Assembly (NCBI RefSeq): GCF_035609205.1
Contig: NZ_CP141184.1
Coordinates: 6,631,501 to 6,695,500, forward strand
Direction: 5' to 3'
From: Hymenobacter sp. GOD-10R
GTDB taxonomy: Bacteria; Bacteroidota; Bacteroidia; Cytophagales; Hymenobacteraceae
DNA: 64,000 nt
The position numbers were made by a program, and so were the translations under genes. Below the pieces are notes generated by a model. The model had not been told where the DNA came from and made no database searches. It was given only the letters and a program-made list of their open reading frames with translations. Positions 36,224 to 44,895 of this stretch are shown in pieces; position 1 is the first letter of the stretch; each line of letters begins with the position of its first letter.

Positions 36224-36953
36224 TATGCACCAAAATTCGGTGAAGCCCGATCAGCACGAGTTCGGGGATGACAAAGATACGGCCTTTCAGCCGGGGTTGA
36301 AAAAAGTTCGCGTCGCCACCTGTTAAGATGACACCTAGGTTTCCTTGCTGCCGCCGGTAGCTGTCGATCAGGCCGTTAACCTCGGCTACGGCTCCGTTGA
36401 GCACTCCGCTCCGAATAGCACTTTGCGTGTCATCACCGGTGAGTGGAACTGGGGCACCTAGGTCTGCTGGCATTTCCACCAACGGCAGACGCCCCGTAAA
36501 CGTATGTAGGGCCTGGAAACGCAACCGCAAACCGGGTGCTATGCTACCTCCTCGGAACGTGTGCCCTCCTTCTACCCAGTCACACTTGATGGCGGTGCCA
36601 ACGTCCAGAATAAGGGTATCTGCATTCGGCCGCAGCCAAGCAGCACCAACGGCCGCCGCTAGCCGGTCGGCCCCTAGGGTGTGCGGCGTCGCGTATGCGT
36701 TGTGAATAGGAAGAGGCGTTGTTGCCGGACTAAATTCTACTACTTGCCCTAGCACTGCTGGCTGTAGCGCAGCCGCCCACGTAGCAGTTGGCTCCACTAC
36801 CGACGAGACGATGGCGTGAGCAGCTGCTATCCGCTCTGTCGCTGCTAGCAGCTGCTCACTCGTCTGTACTATCGCTGATTCCTGTAGTACGCCATTTTCA
36901 AAGCAGCCATATTTGATGGCGGTATTGCCAATATCAATGGTCAGGCTACGCAT
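36210..36953 (-). CDS. coaX: type III pantothenate kinase
   Basis: 247 residues. CoaX phosphorylates pantothenate in the first step of coenzyme A synthesis. The ASKHA-fold signatures are visible: N-terminal LTIDIGNTAIKYG (phosphate-1), GADRLAAAVGA in the middle, LILDVGTAIKCDWVEGG (phosphate-2) and the C-terminal VILTGGDA (adenosine motif). It is first in the operon that continues into the porin-like gene (14-base overlap) and lptC. The ATG at 36953 gives the expected family N-terminus. Confidence 0.94.
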   Translation of the reverse strand: MRSLTIDIGNTAIKYGCFENGVLQESAIVQTSEQLLAATERIAAAHAIVSSVVEPTATWAAALQPAVLGQVVEFSPATTPLPIHNAYATPHTLGADRLAAAVGAAWLRPNADTLILDVGTAIKCDWVEGGHTFRGGSIAPGLRLRFQALHTFTGRLPLVEMPADLGAPVPLTGDDTQSAIRSGVLNGAVAEVNGLIDSYRRQQGNLGVILTGGDANFFQPRLKGRIFVIPELVLIGLHRILVHNVEE

Positions 36954-37086
36954 GAAGGGCGAGTACGAAAGCTAGGTTCTTCGGATAACAGCGCCAAGTT
37001 AGCTAGTCGCCAACGAAGCGCTGTTGTCCGGAGGAAAAGACACACATGGACCATGAAGAGCCGCGAGCGGCCCGCATGGTTGCGTC

Positions 37087-38781
37087 TCACATAAAATACT
37101 TTAACCGAATAACTTCTTTCTCGTTGAGGAAGCGCCACTTGCCCCGGGGCAAATCCTTCTTCGTCAATCCGGCATACTGCACCCGATCGAGCGCTACCAC
37201 TTCATACCCCAAGTGTTCGAAGATGCGACGCACAATGCGGTTGCGACCAATGTGCAACTCAATGCCAACAAAGTGTGCATTGCCTGCTACAACGGCGACA
37301 TCATCCACTTCAGCTTTGCCATCTTCCAGCTCTACGCCATCTGCAATCTGACGCAGGTGTTCTTCAGTCAGCGGTTTGCTGAGTTCTACCTGATAGATTT
37401 TCTTATTCTTGTGAGAAGGGTGGCTAAGCTTCTGCGCTACTTCGCCGTCGTTGGTGAATAGCAGCAACCCCGTTGTGTTGCGGTCTAGGCGACCGACAGG
37501 GAACAAGCGCTCCGTGGAAGCTCCGGCTACTAAGTCCATCACCGTTCTGCGGCCTTCGGGGTCGTCAGTAGTCGTGATGAAATCCTTGGGCTTGTTCAGC
37601 AACACGTACACGAGCTTTTCGCGCTTGAGGTTCGTTTTGCCGTACTGCACCGTATCGCTGGGCTGCACTTGGTAACCCATCTCCTTCACCACTTCGCCGT
37701 TCACCCGAATTTCGCCGGCGGCAATTAGTGCATCCGCTTCGCGGCGTGAACAGATACCTGCATTCGCGATGTAGCGGTTGAGACGCATGGTTTCGTTGCC
37801 GAAATCATCCTCGTTGCGCCGACGCTTGTTGCCACGGTTTTTATCCTCTTCGTAGTGACGTAGATTTTTGTAGTCTGGAGCTTGTCCAGCTACTTCACCA
37901 CGCTTTGGCTTACCTGCTTGGTTAGAACCTGCATCGCGCCCAAAGCGCTTTTCGCCCGCACGTGCAGCTTCGCGTATTTCGCGGAAGGTACGTGGAGCAT
38001 CCCCTCTGTCGTCGCGACGGCTATCTTCGCGCCGGTTGGCGACGTCACGACGGTCACTACCGAAGCCGCGGTTGCCTAGGCCCCGCTCACCGGTGCTGCG
38101 CTGACCAAAGCCACCCTCAGGACGTGCGCCGCGGTTATTGCTGTTACCAAAGTTTTCGGGTGCACCGCGGTAGTCAAAAGGACGGGCAGGCCGTATCTCC
38201 CGGTCTGGACCGGTACTTTCAGGACGCTTGAACTCCTCCGCGCGTGGGGCTGGGGCAGCGGGCTTGTTTTCGTGCGGGTTTGCTTTGTTGAACTTCCGGT
38301 TACGCTCCCCGGCAGTGCCACGTGGCACCGTTGGCTTACCTTCTTGTTGGTACGGCTGACCAGGCCACGTTGCCTTTGGCTCATAAGGGCGAGCTGGGCG
38401 CTCCTCACGGCGGTCAGAGAAGCGGTTGTTCGGACGCTCTGTACGGTTGTTATCCCGGCTACCGAATGAGTTCCGGCTTCCGTAGCCACCACGCTCCGTT
38501 GGGCGGCGTTCGTCGTTGCCTCGGCTGCTGCCACCACGGTCCTCAAACCGGTTTGGGAAGCCGCTGCCTGAGCTAGGCTTTCCCCCAGTGCGCCCGAAAG
38601 TAGGCCGTGAAGGATACTCACTGCCCCGGGAGCCTTCTCCGCCCCTCGCCCGGTCTTTTCCAGGCTTTTCGCCGGCTGGCTTATCGAAGAACTTACGGAA
38701 TCCGTCGCCGCTTCTGCCAGGTGTATTGTTTGCGCGGCCCCGACGGCCGGCGTTCTCATCTGCGTTGTGTTTCTTGCCCAT
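37087..38781 (-). CDS. RluB-type pseudouridine synthase with long disordered N-terminus
   Basis: 564 residues. Residues 332-564 are a complete RluB/RsuA-type enzyme: an S4 RNA-binding domain (RLNRYIANAGICSRREAD), the catalytic GRLDRNTTGLLLF with Asp433, and VRRIFEHLGYEVVALDR near the end. Family members isomerise uridine in rRNA. The first 331 residues are a low-complexity tail full of Arg, Gly, Asn, Asp and Glu with RGG-like pieces, expected to be disordered and RNA-binding. Bacteroidota homologues often have such tails, but this one is long. The true start could be later; the whole tail is open and in frame. Confidence 0.9.
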   Translation of the reverse strand: MGKKHNADENAGRRGRANNTPGRSGDGFRKFFDKPAGEKPGKDRARGGEGSRGSEYPSRPTFGRTGGKPSSGSGFPNRFEDRGGSSRGNDERRPTERGGYGSRNSFGSRDNNRTERPNNRFSDRREERPARPYEPKATWPGQPYQQEGKPTVPRGTAGERNRKFNKANPHENKPAAPAPRAEEFKRPESTGPDREIRPARPFDYRGAPENFGNSNNRGARPEGGFGQRSTGERGLGNRGFGSDRRDVANRREDSRRDDRGDAPRTFREIREAARAGEKRFGRDAGSNQAGKPKRGEVAGQAPDYKNLRHYEEDKNRGNKRRRNEDDFGNETMRLNRYIANAGICSRREADALIAAGEIRVNGEVVKEMGYQVQPSDTVQYGKTNLKREKLVYVLLNKPKDFITTTDDPEGRRTVMDLVAGASTERLFPVGRLDRNTTGLLLFTNDGEVAQKLSHPSHKNKKIYQVELSKPLTEEHLRQIADGVELEDGKAEVDDVAVVAGNAHFVGIELHIGRNRIVRRIFEHLGYEVVALDRVQYAGLTKKDLPRGKWRFLNEKEVIRLKYFM

Positions 38782-38882
38782 GTTTGCGAGCTTAGTGCCG
38801 TATCGCTACGGTACGAATAAAGAGAAATTTGGTAAGCTTTGATAATTCGAGGGCTAGCTAACACCTAGCCCCAGAAAACAGT

Positions 38883-38931
38883 GCCCGGACCAGCAGCAAA
38901 CTTCCAGTAGAAGTTAACCGACAGTCCGGGC
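38883..38931 (-). terminator. stem-loop after the DksA-like gene
   Basis: GCCCGGAC (38883-38890) pairs with GTCCGGGC (38924-38931), and inside the loop ACTTC pairs with GAAGT. On the minus strand TGTTTTCT follows. It lies 22 bases past the stop of the DksA-like gene. Confidence 0.65.
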
Positions 38932-38953
38932 AGTGTAAAGGGGCGGAACGTCG

Positions 38954-39337
38954 TTAGTCGCGACGGGCCATTTTGGCTTCAATAGAATGTTGCGTATGCG
39001 GCACAGCACGCAAACGCTCTTTTGGAATTAGCTTGCCAGTGCCAATGCACACGCCATACGTACCGTTTTTGATACGGTGTTGGGCATTTTCAAGCTGCTG
39101 GATGAACTTCATCTGGCGTGAAGCTAGCTGATTCAAGCTTTCCTTCTCGGCCGTGTCAGCACCATCTTCCAACACCTTAGAGGAAGAAGCTGTGTTGTCA
39201 GTACCCGAGTCGTTCCGACGGCTCAGCGTTTCTTTGATGAATGCTAATTCCTTGCGGGCTGCCGTGAGCTTATCTTGGATGATCTCCTCGAATTCAGCCA
39301 GTTCTTCCCTGGAATAGCGCAGGTTCTCTTCACTCAT
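38954..39337 (-). CDS. TraR/DksA-family regulator without zinc ligands
   Basis: 127 residues. A coiled-coil N-terminal half (ELAEFEEIIQDKLTAARKEL) leads to the C4-finger position NGTYGVCIGTGKLIPKERLR. Only one of the usual four cysteines is left: the second position is Thr, and the distal pair is replaced (HTQHSIEAK). This form is usual in Bacteroidota. DksA-like proteins bind the secondary channel of RNA polymerase and modulate transcription; whether this one binds metal is doubtful. A possible -7 box is 180 bases upstream. Confidence 0.88.
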   Translation of the reverse strand: MSEENLRYSREELAEFEEIIQDKLTAARKELAFIKETLSRRNDSGTDNTASSSKVLEDGADTAEKESLNQLASRQMKFIQQLENAQHRIKNGTYGVCIGTGKLIPKERLRAVPHTQHSIEAKMARRD

Positions 39338-39516
39338 GTTGGGTCAGGGAAATAAGTAGCGAACGATAATAAAACAGGTGTGTGTAAGCTTACCAAGCAA
39401 TGATGAGCTTTAACATTCCTCTCAACAGTACTTAGTATTAATAAGTTTGTACTTACTGTGATAGCAAAAACCTATCCTAGCTTTTTTACCGACCAGTACA
39501 ATTAGCTTATCGGGTG

Positions 39517-39524
39517 CAAAGCTA
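39517..39524 (-). promoter_or_regulatory. possible -7 box of the DksA-like gene
   Basis: CAAAGCTA on the plus strand is TAGCTTTG on the minus strand, an exact TAnnTTTG match. If used, the DksA-like mRNA would carry a leader of about 170 bases, AT-rich and without obvious structure. Confidence 0.35.
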
Positions 39525-39591
39525 CGGTTTTGTCTGCTATTGCACCAATAGGATCTGCTTATTACATAATAAGTTCATGTAAAGTACAGTT

Positions 39592-40068
39592 CTAGAAACC
39601 GAGCATGTGAATAGCTGCCACTGCCGCTTCTACGCCTTTGTTGCCATGCTTACCACCGGCACGGTCCCAAGCTTGCTCTAAGTTGTTCGTCGTGACCAAG
39701 CCAAAAATAACGGGCTTGTTGAACTTCAAGCTTACGTTCGTAATACCATTGGCCACGGCGTGACAGATGTAATCGTCGTGCTTGGTTTCGCCTTTGATTA
39801 CTACCCCTAAGCAAACGACCGCATCTATCTCTTCGTGTTGCGCCAACAGTTGAGCACCGAAGGTTAGCTCGAAGCTGCCAGGCACCGTGTTGCGAAATAT
39901 ATTATCCGCTTGTGCGCCGTGCTTAAGCAACGTCTCGTAGGCGCCAGCACTTAGTACGTCCGTAATCTCACGGTTCCACTCCGCGACTACCAAGCCAAAA
40001 CGCTTGTCCGTGATATCGATAAAATTGTCGGACGTATAATCGCTCAGGTTCTTAAGTGATGTGGCCAT
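39592..40068 (-). CDS. ribH: 6,7-dimethyl-8-ribityllumazine synthase
   Basis: 158 residues, full length. RibH condenses ribulose-derived butanone phosphate with the ribitylaminouracil to make the direct precursor of riboflavin, in a capsid-like or pentameric assembly. Conserved pieces: VVAEWNREIT near the N-terminus, VPGSFELTFGAQLL, CLGVVIKGETKHDDYICHAVANG with the catalytic His in KHDDY, and PVIFGLVTTNN. It follows the YfgM-like TPR gene with a terminator between them. No FMN riboswitch is visible upstream. Confidence 0.96.
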   Translation of the reverse strand: MATSLKNLSDYTSDNFIDITDKRFGLVVAEWNREITDVLSAGAYETLLKHGAQADNIFRNTVPGSFELTFGAQLLAQHEEIDAVVCLGVVIKGETKHDDYICHAVANGITNVSLKFNKPVIFGLVTTNNLEQAWDRAGGKHGNKGVEAAVAAIHMLGF

Positions 40069-40151
40069 CTTCTAGTGTTGTTTTGTTCAAGGGGCAAAGA
40101 TGCAGGCTTGCTTTTGATTGTTGAACTCAGCCCAGTTGTAGCAACCTGCTT

Positions 40152-40186
40152 ATAAAAAGAAAGGACGGTACATGACCGTCCTTTCT
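40152..40186 (-). terminator. terminator of the YfgM-like TPR gene
   Basis: AGAAAGGACGGT (40158-40169) pairs perfectly with 40175-40186 around a 5-base loop. On the minus strand the stem is followed by TTTTTATA. It lies 21 bases past the stop of the TPR gene. Confidence 0.9.
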
Positions 40187-40206
40187 CTTCTCAAAATTTG
40201 TGCGGT

Positions 40207-40980
40207 CTACTTACCGGCTAGCGCCTCCACACGTGCTTTTGCCTCGCGTGCATCGTTCACCTCAACTGCCGTTTGGTAGTCGTTGATGATCTTGTCGTAT
40301 GCCTTAATTGCTCCGTCGTAATCTTTTGCTAGCTCCCGAGCAGTTGCTTCTTTCAGCAAATAGCTAGGCGAGAAGAACTCATTAGCGTTGGTGTTAGCGG
40401 CCTTCTCATATAAGTCAGCTGCTTCCTTGGTTTTGCCTAGCTCTAAGTTAGCATCACCGAGCAACGCGTAAGCACGGGCTTGTACTAGCAGATCATCCGA
40501 GCTGAAGTCTTCCAGGTAGTCGATGGCTGCTTGGAATTTACCTTCCTTCAGTGAAGCGACACCAGCGTAGAAGTTAGCTAGGTTGCCAGCTTTCGTACCG
40601 CCGTACTGCGAAGCAACAGACTCTAAGCCATCGTACTGACCATCGCCTTTCATAGCTTTTTGCAATGAATCGGCTTCCCAATAGTGCACCGCTTGGAACA
40701 TTGCCGCTTGGCCTTTCTCGTCCTGGGAGGAACGCCACGTGTAATATCCAAATGCGCCCGCTACGGCCAATACCACCACGGCTAGCACGCCTAGCAGTAT
40801 GGTCTTGTTCCGACGCAAGAAATCTTCTGAGTTGGCTAAGCGCTCAGCCAACGCATCTGGATCTTCCAACAAAGGGTGCTCCGGATTTACCTCACCAAAC
40901 GGTTGGTTCGGATCAGCGGGCACCTGCGTGGTTTGCTGGCGTGCCGTTGGGCTATTGCGCGTATAGGGAATCTTCGACAT
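40207..40980 (-). CDS. YfgM-like membrane-anchored TPR protein
   Basis: 257 residues. A polar N-terminus (1-55) is followed by one membrane helix (about 60-81) and a periplasmic TPR domain with about four repeats (GNLANFYAGVASLKEGKFQAAIDYL, YALLGDANLELGKTKEAADLY, DYDGAIKAYDKIINDY). YfgM-type proteins help PpiD at the Sec translocon. In Bacteroidota this gene commonly sits between ribH and recF, as here. Probably monocistronic. Confidence 0.9.
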   Translation of the reverse strand: MSKIPYTRNSPTARQQTTQVPADPNQPFGEVNPEHPLLEDPDALAERLANSEDFLRRNKTILLGVLAVVVLAVAGAFGYYTWRSSQDEKGQAAMFQAVHYWEADSLQKAMKGDGQYDGLESVASQYGGTKAGNLANFYAGVASLKEGKFQAAIDYLEDFSSDDLLVQARAYALLGDANLELGKTKEAADLYEKAANTNANEFFSPSYLLKEATARELAKDYDGAIKAYDKIINDYQTAVEVNDAREAKARVEALAGK

Positions 40981-41031
40981 TACGTAATTTCAAAAGGCGA
41001 CCTAGCAGTCGTCGGATACATGTTATAAGTG

Positions 41032-42207
41032 CTAGTCGCGGATGTATGGGTAGTCCTGCTGCACGTACACGTCTTTGTACAGCTCTTCAGGGGCCGGATA
41101 TGGCGACTTCTCTGCAAACTCTACCGAGGCATTAACTTGTTCCTTAATGCGGTCATCTATTGCAGATAATTCTTCTTCCGTAGCCATGTTGTTCGTCAGG
41201 ATCGTGTGACGTACAGCTTCGATGGCGTCGCGGTGGCGATACTCTTCCACCTCTTCTTTGGTACGGTACTTTGCCGGGTCACTCATCGAGTGTCCTTTGT
41301 AGCGATAAGTCTTGAACTCCAAGAAGGTTGGGCCTTCGCCAGCACGAGCACGCTCAGCGGCTCTTGCTACGGCTTGGTGCACGTCTTCTACGTTCATGGC
41401 ATTCACTGGCTCCGAAGGCATATCGTAGCTCAACCCTAGCTTGTAGAGTTCCGTCACGTTAGACGTGCGCTGTACCGAAGTACCCATTGCGTAGCCGTTG
41501 TTCTCTACCACGAAGATGACGGGCAATTTCCACAGCATAGCCATGTTGAAGGCTTCGTGCAGCGCGCCCTGGCGAACGGCACCGTCACCCATGTAGCAGA
41601 TGCAGAGTTTGCCAGTTTCGTTGTACTTCTCAGCAAAAGCAATACCTGCACCTAGGGGCACCTGAGCACCTACGATACCGTGGCCACCCATGAAGCCCAC
41701 TTCTTTATCGAAGATGTGCATAGAGCCACCCTTGCCTTTCGAGCAGCCAGTTGCTTTAGCAAACAACTCAGCCATGATGGCGTTCGGCGAGGTACCAAGG
41801 GCAAGAGGATGCGCGTGGTCGCGGTAAGCCGTTATAAACTTGTCTCCTTTTTGCAGTGCCGATACTGCGCCAGCGGCGCAAGCTTCCTGACCAATATAGA
41901 GGTGACAGAAACCTTTGATCTTTTGCTGACCGTATAGCTGACCAGCCTTCTCCTCAAACTTCCGCATGAGTTGCATTTGGTCATACCAAGCTAGGTATTG
42001 CTCCTTCGAGAACTCTGGGTTCTCAGTCGATTCAGCTTTTGGCGAACCTGTTGCGTCAGCAGCTTCTTCGTTAGAAGGCGGTAGCATAGGATCTGGCTGT
42101 TTTATCGTATCGGTAGCAGCTGTAGGGTTGTTAGCTCCTTCCTGGTTCGACGAATTGTCCGCCGAGTTGGAAGCATTTGAAGCAGCCTTTACTTTCGTTT
42201 CCGCCAT
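41032..42207 (-). CDS. pdhA: pyruvate dehydrogenase E1 component, alpha subunit
   Basis: 391 residues. E1 alpha binds thiamine diphosphate and, with E1 beta, decarboxylates pyruvate and transfers the acetyl group to lipoate of E2. The ThDP motif is complete: GDGA (207-210) through VENNGYAMGTS (235-244). YRDHAHPLALG and KGKGGSMHIFD (E1 phosphorylation-loop-like) are also present. The first 63 residues are an extra acidic, Ser/Asn/Thr-rich extension with no similarity to E1 that I recognise. No E1 beta or E2 gene is adjacent. It is divergent from recF across 65 bases. Confidence 0.95.
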   Translation of the reverse strand: MAETKVKAASNASNSADNSSNQEGANNPTAATDTIKQPDPMLPPSNEEAADATGSPKAESTENPEFSKEQYLAWYDQMQLMRKFEEKAGQLYGQQKIKGFCHLYIGQEACAAGAVSALQKGDKFITAYRDHAHPLALGTSPNAIMAELFAKATGCSKGKGGSMHIFDKEVGFMGGHGIVGAQVPLGAGIAFAEKYNETGKLCICYMGDGAVRQGALHEAFNMAMLWKLPVIFVVENNGYAMGTSVQRTSNVTELYKLGLSYDMPSEPVNAMNVEDVHQAVARAAERARAGEGPTFLEFKTYRYKGHSMSDPAKYRTKEEVEEYRHRDAIEAVRHTILTNNMATEEELSAIDDRIKEQVNASVEFAEKSPYPAPEELYKDVYVQQDYPYIRD

Positions 42208-42272
42208 TGTGCTCTTGGTTGTTCGCGTTTGGGATGCGAAAATACGTAAAAGGATTGCAATTCCGAACCTGA

Positions 42273-43379
42273 ATGATTCTCGAAAGTCTACACCTTCTGT
42301 TCTTTAAGAATTACGACGAAGCCAACCTAGGCTTCTCGCCGCACATCAACTGCTTTGTTGGCGACAATGGCAGTGGCAAGACTAATTTGCTCGATGCCAT
42401 CCATTACCTATCGCTTACTAGAAGTGCGTTCACTTCCACGGATACACAAAGCATCAAGCAAGGGGCAGAATTCTTTGTCGTGAAAGGCAAGTTCCACACC
42501 CCACCGGATACAAGCGAAACGATCCAGTGCAGCTTGCGTCTCGGACAGAAGAAAGTAGTGACGCACAACAAGCAGCCATATGACCGTATCACTGAGCATA
42601 TTGGTCGTTACCCGGTAGTGCTTATTTCTCCCTATGATACCGACCTTATCCGGCAGGGCAGCGAAGATCGGCGCAAGTACTTCGACAGTATTATGTCGCA
42701 ACTCGACTACACGTACTTAGAGTTGCTCATTAAATACTCTCACCTACTGCGCCAACGCAACTCACTTTTGAAGCTTGCCGCCGACCGCCAAGGATACGAC
42801 CGAGACTATCTCTTAGTATTAGATGAGCAGCTAGCTCCGCTGGGTGAACAACTCGTGCAACAACGCCAGCAGTTTCTCACCGAGTTTGTACCCATTTTTC
42901 AACGGCATTACCAGCAGCTCGCCGACGATCAGGAACACGTTTCGCTAAACTATAAGAGCCAATTACCGGACGCTGATTTTGGTCAACTGCTACGTACCAA
43001 CGAGCGGAAGGACCTAGCCTTGCAGCGCACCACCGTTGGGCCGCACAAAGACGACTATGTGTTTCTAATGGATGACTTGCTCGTGAAGAACTATGGCTCG
43101 CAAGGCCAGCAGAAGTCGTATGCCATTGCTTTGAAGCTAGCTCACTTTGAAATTATCGCCACGCGCAAGCAGCACAAACCGCTGCTGCTGCTCGATGACA
43201 TCTTCGACCGTCTTGATGAGAAACGGATTACTCGTTTGATGCAGCTAGTGGCCAATCATACGTTCGGCCAAGTCTTTTTAACTGATACGCACCTAGAACG
43301 CACGGATAGAATTCTGGAAGGTGTCTCTGACCAGATTGCTCGGTTCAGAGTTGAAAATGGTAAGGCACACGTACTATAG
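42273..43379 (+). CDS. recF: DNA replication and repair protein RecF
   Basis: 368 residues, full length. RecF loads RecA on gaps at stalled forks with RecO and RecR. The ABC-type ATPase is complete: Walker A GDNGSGKTN (30-38), signature region SQGQQKSYAIALKLA and Walker B LLLLDDIFDRLDEKR. The ATG at 42273 gives the typical opening ILESLHLLFFKNYDE. It is followed by a DUF721 gene, the recF-DUF721 pairing known from origin regions of many bacteria. Divergent to pdhA. Confidence 0.96.
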   Translation: MILESLHLLFFKNYDEANLGFSPHINCFVGDNGSGKTNLLDAIHYLSLTRSAFTSTDTQSIKQGAEFFVVKGKFHTPPDTSETIQCSLRLGQKKVVTHNKQPYDRITEHIGRYPVVLISPYDTDLIRQGSEDRRKYFDSIMSQLDYTYLELLIKYSHLLRQRNSLLKLAADRQGYDRDYLLVLDEQLAPLGEQLVQQRQQFLTEFVPIFQRHYQQLADDQEHVSLNYKSQLPDADFGQLLRTNERKDLALQRTTVGPHKDDYVFLMDDLLVKNYGSQGQQKSYAIALKLAHFEIIATRKQHKPLLLLDDIFDRLDEKRITRLMQLVANHTFGQVFLTDTHLERTDRILEGVSDQIARFRVENGKAHVL

Positions 43380-43395
43380 CTGCAACCGTTCACTG

Positions 43396-43403
43396 TATCT
43401 TTG
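43396..43403 (+). promoter_or_regulatory. -7 box before the DUF721 gene
   Basis: TATCTTTG, an exact TAnnTTTG element 42 bases before the TTG start and 16 bases after the recF stop; it would give the DUF721 gene its own promoter. Confidence 0.5.
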
Positions 43404-43445
43404 TGGCACCTCCCTCCCGCTCTTTGAGTGCCATAGTACTTTATT

Positions 43446-43763
43446 TTGAAAAAACCTACTTCTTCTGAAAGCTCCCGCCAAGCGGATATTGTTCCGTTGA
43501 AGGACGGTATCAAGGCACTACTCAAAGCTTACCGCTTACAAGGGAAACTCAATGAGGTAACAGTTGTGTCGAGCTGGGAACGGATCATGGGCAAGGCAGT
43601 AGCCCTGAAGACACAAGAGGTGTACGTGAGCAATCGAAAGCTTTTCGTTCGGCTCAACTCGGCCCCGCTCAAACATGAGCTCGTGATGGCTAAGACGCGG
43701 GTGATGGAGATCATTAATGCAGAGATCGGCGAACAAGTCATACAAGAGGTTATCTTCTTGTAG
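43446..43763 (+). CDS. DUF721 protein, DciA-related
   Basis: 105 residues from a TTG start; no ATG fits and the KKP N-terminus matches homologues. DUF721/DciA proteins load the replicative helicase in bacteria that lack DnaC, through a KH-like domain. The core VTVVSSWERIMGKAVALKTQEVYVSNRKLFVRLNSA is split by short loops, with the conserved W-MGK and LFVRLNSAPLKHEL. Next to recF, as in origin regions of other phyla. Whether this short Bacteroidota form loads DnaB is an inference. Confidence 0.88.
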   Translation: MKKPTSSESSRQADIVPLKDGIKALLKAYRLQGKLNEVTVVSSWERIMGKAVALKTQEVYVSNRKLFVRLNSAPLKHELVMAKTRVMEIINAEIGEQVIQEVIFL

Positions 43764-44231
43764 GCTTTAACTTTCTTGGCTGAGGCGGTATCTAGCTCCA
43801 CAGATGCTGCTCCTTGTGTACATACACCCTACTACTTTCTTTCGAACTCACACGAGAGGGCGGCTACATACGTTGGGTTCGCTTTTGAACATGTTTCCTG
43901 CTGCCTGCTAAATAGCACAGCTAGCAACTACAATACTTCCACTGCTGCTAGCCTTACCTACTCAGTCTATTCCTTCTGTTTTAATTAAGAGGCTAGCTAA
44001 TCTTTTTTGTGCTTGCGTCACAGAATTAACGCAGGACTCCGGTAGCAGCCACCGACCCTGTAGATCATTATCATCAAGCGGTCGACGTCTTCGCTTTAGA
44101 ACCAAGCCAAGCGCAAGGCTGCTCTCTACTACTTCAAAGAATCAAGTTGATGTACTTTCATTTCGACTGGCCAACTAGCGCGTCTAGCTTGCCTATGCGA
44201 TTATGTACTTGTTTCAAATCTCAACTTGCTC
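43764..44231. other. intergenic region between DUF721 and thioesterase genes
   Basis: 468 bp on which I see no convincing gene on either strand, no tRNA and no strong hairpin. Several CTAG words (for example GCTAGC near 43918 and 43990) and a TTTTAATTAAG AT-rich stretch near 43979 are present. It may hold the thioesterase promoter, though there is no exact TAnnTTTG box close to the ATG at 44232. Confidence 0.5.
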
Positions 44232-44798
44232 ATGCTTGTTCCTTCACTCCTGCCAGACTTCCGCACTGTCTCCTACTCCCGAGTAACTCTCACTGAATTG
44301 ATGATTCCGGGGTACGCCAACTTCGGCGGAAAGATCCATGGTGGCATCCTTCTTTCCCTCATGGATAAGGTCGCTTATGCGGCCGCCTCCAAGCACGCCG
44401 GTAGCTACTGTGTGACGGTGAGTGTCGATGGGGTAGACTTCCTGCAACCAGTAGAAGTTGGTGAGTTGGTGTCGCTGCTAGCTTCCGTAAATTACGTTGG
44501 TCGTACCTCGCTCCTAGTCGGTATAAAGGTCATTGCCGAAGATGTCCGTACGGGATTAGTGAAGCATACGAACACCTCTTATTTCACCATGGTAGCGAAG
44601 AATGACGAGGGGCAACCTACCCAGGTTCCAGGCCTCATTCTGGAAAGCCCTGTTGACACCCGCCGCTTCCTAGAGGCAATCAAAAGACGAGAACTCAAGC
44701 AGCGTTATCAGCGTGATTTTGCAGCCGCTCGTGAGACCTTAATTGACGATCAGGAGGAAGACTTACTCTCCAATGAGCGCTGCAAAATCGGGTACTAA
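44232..44798 (+). CDS. acyl-CoA thioesterase (hotdog fold, YciA-type)
   Basis: 188 residues from the ATG at 44232; a TTG at 44226 would add two. The hotdog core is clear: MIPGYANFGGKIHGGILLSLMDKVAYAAASKHAG with the active-site segment, DFLQPVEVGELVSL, and GRTSLLVGIKVIAED. It hydrolyses acyl-CoA esters. A 50-residue charged C-terminal helix (RRELKQRYQRDFAAARETL) follows the single hotdog domain. Convergent to the HTH gene, with the parS-like palindrome between them. Confidence 0.92.
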   Translation: MLVPSLLPDFRTVSYSRVTLTELMIPGYANFGGKIHGGILLSLMDKVAYAAASKHAGSYCVTVSVDGVDFLQPVEVGELVSLLASVNYVGRTSLLVGIKVIAEDVRTGLVKHTNTSYFTMVAKNDEGQPTQVPGLILESPVDTRRFLEAIKRRELKQRYQRDFAAARETLIDDQEEDLLSNERCKIGY

Positions 44799-44851
44799 CC
44801 TGACTTAGGTTTATCTACTATCCCCTACCAAACCGTCCAATTTGATAATGG

Positions 44852-44895
44852 CTAAGTGACAAAAATGTTTCACGTGGAACATTTTTGTCACTTAG
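44852..44895. promoter_or_regulatory. 44-bp palindrome with parS-like core
   Basis: The 44 bases are their own reverse complement except for one pair of positions (19 and 26). The centre, 44866-44881 (TGTTTCACGTGGAACA), matches the widespread ParB-binding consensus TGTTTCACGTGAAACA at 15 of 16 positions. It lies between two convergent genes and includes the TGA stop of the HTH gene (44888-44890). The long stem may also act as a bidirectional terminator, because its inner arms read AAAAATG and CATTTTT. Confidence 0.7.

Noticed and set aside
38076..38864. 262-codon open frame overlapping the pseudouridine synthase tail
   Set aside because: It is the same strand in another frame over the GC-rich repetitive tail; its product has no domain pattern and the RluB frame is clearly real.
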